Source of the DNA: Actinomycetales bacterium
GTDB taxonomy: Bacteria; Actinomycetota; Actinomycetes; Propionibacteriales; Nocardioidaceae
Direction of reading: 5' to 3'
DNA length: 7,058 bases
NCBI GenBank assembly: GCA_012513165.1
Contig: JAAZCT010000106.1
Location: forward strand, 1 to 7,058
Translations under genes and position numbers: made by a program
The notes under the pieces: model-generated
Seen by the model: only the letters and a program-made list of their open reading frames with translations
Told to the model about the DNA's origin: nothing
Database searches by the model: none
Shown here: positions 5,896 to 7,058 of the stretch, one piece after another
Numbering within the stretch: the first letter of the stretch is position 1
How the letters are laid out: each line of letters opens with the position of its first letter

Positions 5896-6492
5896 GTGAC
5901 GAAGCGGATTACTTTATCTTTGTTGGCCATCTTTTTGGGTGGGCTCTACACGATTGCCGCGGGCACTTCGGCATTCGCTCATGCGGCTCTGATTGGTGTT
6001 GATCCTGAGCCCGGTTCAACTGTGGATGGGGCGCCAAAACACGTGGTGTTCACGTTCAGCGAAACCCTCAAAGATCCCGCCTTTGTGACAGTTAGTCATG
6101 AAGGTAAACAACGGGACGGCTGGACGTCGACTCTGGAAGGCGCGCGGCTCATAGTGACTCCACCTGAAGGCGAATCCATCGCTGGCGGCGAATACGTGGT
6201 TTCATTTCGTGTGGTGTCTGCTGATGGACACCCGATCAAGGGATCGACGGACTTCACTGTTAAAGGTTCAGCGGCCGAACCGTCGCCTTCGCCGTCTCAA
6301 AGTTTGAGTCCAGACTCCAATGAAAGCGCCGGTGGCGACGAATCAGCATCGTCCCAGAACGAGGTCGGAGGCATCCGCTCGCTACTGACGGCCCCTTGGG
6401 CTTGGGGAGGCTTCGTTATGGTTTTGGCCATCGCGGTGGCTGCATTTGTTCGGAGCCGCAGTTCGGCCCGAGGCAACGATTCAACTCAATGA
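5896..6492 (+). CDS. copC: CopC-domain copper-binding protein with signal peptide and C-terminal membrane anchor
   Basis: A 198-residue exported protein. The signal peptide (MTKR, hydrophobic 5-21, cleavage after AFA at 26-28) would leave His29 as the mature N-terminus. CopC proteins bind Cu(II) there through the N-terminal amine and imidazole plus an Asp-x-His pair, and D110 and H112 in SADGHPIKG fit that pair exactly. The beta-sandwich domain spans about 29-125. A Ser/Pro-rich linker follows, then a transmembrane helix (about 168-186, WAWGGFVMVLAIAVAAFV) and a short basic tail, so the domain is tethered outside the membrane. No Met-rich Cu(I) site is seen. I chose GTG 5896, with GGAG five bases upstream, over ATG 5881, which lacks a ribosome binding site. 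A TTGACC hexamer at 5837-5842 could be a -35, but no well-spaced -10 follows. The last four bases overlap the copD-like gene. Confidence 0.9.
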   Translation: MTKRITLSLLAIFLGGLYTIAAGTSAFAHAALIGVDPEPGSTVDGAPKHVVFTFSETLKDPAFVTVSHEGKQRDGWTSTLEGARLIVTPPEGESIAGGEYVVSFRVVSADGHPIKGSTDFTVKGSAAEPSPSPSQSLSPDSNESAGGDESASSQNEVGGIRSLLTAPWAWGGFVMVLAIAVAAFVRSRSSARGNDSTQ

Positions 6493-7058
6493 TCTCTCGA
6501 TCGACTCAAACCACCCTATTCGCGCTGATCTGGGCAGTCGGCGCCACGATTGCGGTCACGCTCGTGGTGCTGGGCGCTCCGGAGTCGCTTCCTGAGGGTA
6601 TCCCGGATCCGGGGCCCGTCGTGGCGTGGGGAATACCTGTTTTCCGGGTACTTTCACAACTTGCAGCTATGGCGTGCGTAGGGTTCTTGATGGTTGCTGT
6701 TTTCCTCTTGCCCAACGGAGCGAGCCTCGAAGGGCTTTCAGTGCAAGCGGTACGACTCGCTGCTGTCTCTGCGTTCGTGTGGTTTGTAAGCGCGCTGGGT
6801 TTCTTCGTCGCCACGGTGTCGGACATCAATGGGAAGCCACTCTGGGGCGTATCTGCGGGACAACTGTGGTATTTCGTACAAGAGTTCTCAAATGGCCGTG
6901 CTGCGTTGGTTCAGCTCACGCTCGTGCTTATCGTGATGGTCTGGGCCAGATGGAGTCTGAACCCGAAACACGTGGCACTGATGTTTGGGCTGAGCGTCGG
7001 GGCAGTAGCGCCCATCGCTTTGACGGGCCATTCTGCATCGGCGGGCCCTCATATGCTC
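6489..7058 (+). CDS. copD: CopD-like copper-transport membrane protein, 3' end cut by window edge
   Basis: The first 190 codons are present and the frame is open to the window end. The ATG overlaps the copC stop (ATGA), indicating translational coupling. The protein is strongly hydrophobic, with membrane segments around residues 8-30, 53-74, 88-110, 137-154 and 160-180. The stretch ALTGHSASAGPH (177-188), with His181 and His188, matches the His-containing GHSA motif of the CopD family, thought to take up or pass on copper received from CopC. In actinobacteria this domain is often fused to a C-terminal CtaG-like cytochrome c oxidase assembly domain, which would lie beyond the edge and cannot be checked here. 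Weak overall conservation makes the gene symbol a family label only. Import and resistance are both possible roles. Confidence 0.82.
   Translation, partial: MISRSTQTTLFALIWAVGATIAVTLVVLGAPESLPEGIPDPGPVVAWGIPVFRVLSQLAAMACVGFLMVAVFLLPNGASLEGLSVQAVRLAAVSAFVWFVSALGFFVATVSDINGKPLWGVSAGQLWYFVQEFSNGRAALVQLTLVLIVMVWARWSLNPKHVALMFGLSVGAVAPIALTGHSASAGPHML

Overview
The window looks like a chromosomal housekeeping and accessory stretch from an actinobacterium or a close relative. The G+C content is moderate, by eye in the mid-50s percent. Pointers to that group are frequent GTG/TTG starts, a GTP-type PEP carboxykinase, a CopC with a C-terminal membrane anchor followed by a CopD-type membrane protein, a hexapeptide acyltransferase of a type I associate with actinobacteria, and a good match to a DtxR/IdeR iron box. 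I cannot name the genus. One gene argues against a typical actinobacterium: the ferrochelatase is of the E. coli/protoporphyrin type, not the coproporphyrin type usual in Actinobacteria.

Layout. Positions 1-778 (minus strand) hold the N-terminal 259 codons of a membrane acyltransferase-3 (OafA/YrhL-like) protein, cut by the window edge. Positions 1001-2008 (minus) hold hemH, ferrochelatase, with a TTG start and a good ribosome binding site. The 278-base gap 2009-2286 is a divergent control region with a candidate iron box (2062-2080) and a perfect 12-base palindrome (2161-2172). Positions 2287-2880 (+) hold a TetR-family regulator. Positions 2944-3669 (+) hold a left-handed beta-helix acyltransferase that may be translated from a leaderless mRNA. 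The gap 3670-3928 carries a hairpin and a perfect 14-base palindrome just before pckG (3929-5770, +), GTP-dependent PEP carboxykinase. A long hairpin (5781-5828) closes pckG. Positions 5896-6492 (+) hold a copC-like gene, overlapping by 4 bases a copD-like gene (6489-7058, +) that runs off the right edge.

How the genes work together. HemH makes heme and its candidate iron box would tie it to iron supply. CopC and CopD form a translationally coupled copper-handling pair at the cell surface. PckG links oxaloacetate and PEP (gluconeogenesis/anaplerosis) and stands alone between its own signals. The two acyltransferases probably modify surface carbohydrates or other envelope molecules, but their substrates cannot be read from the sequence.

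The most interesting point is in PckG. In my hand alignment with rat and Streptomyces/Mycobacterium enzymes, two of the three protein ligands of the catalytic Mn2+ (Lys244 and His264, rat numbering) are Ile and Gln, and the P-loop cysteine is Ser, while most other active-site residues are kept. I found no sign of CRISPR arrays, insertion sequences, tRNA/rRNA genes or prophage.
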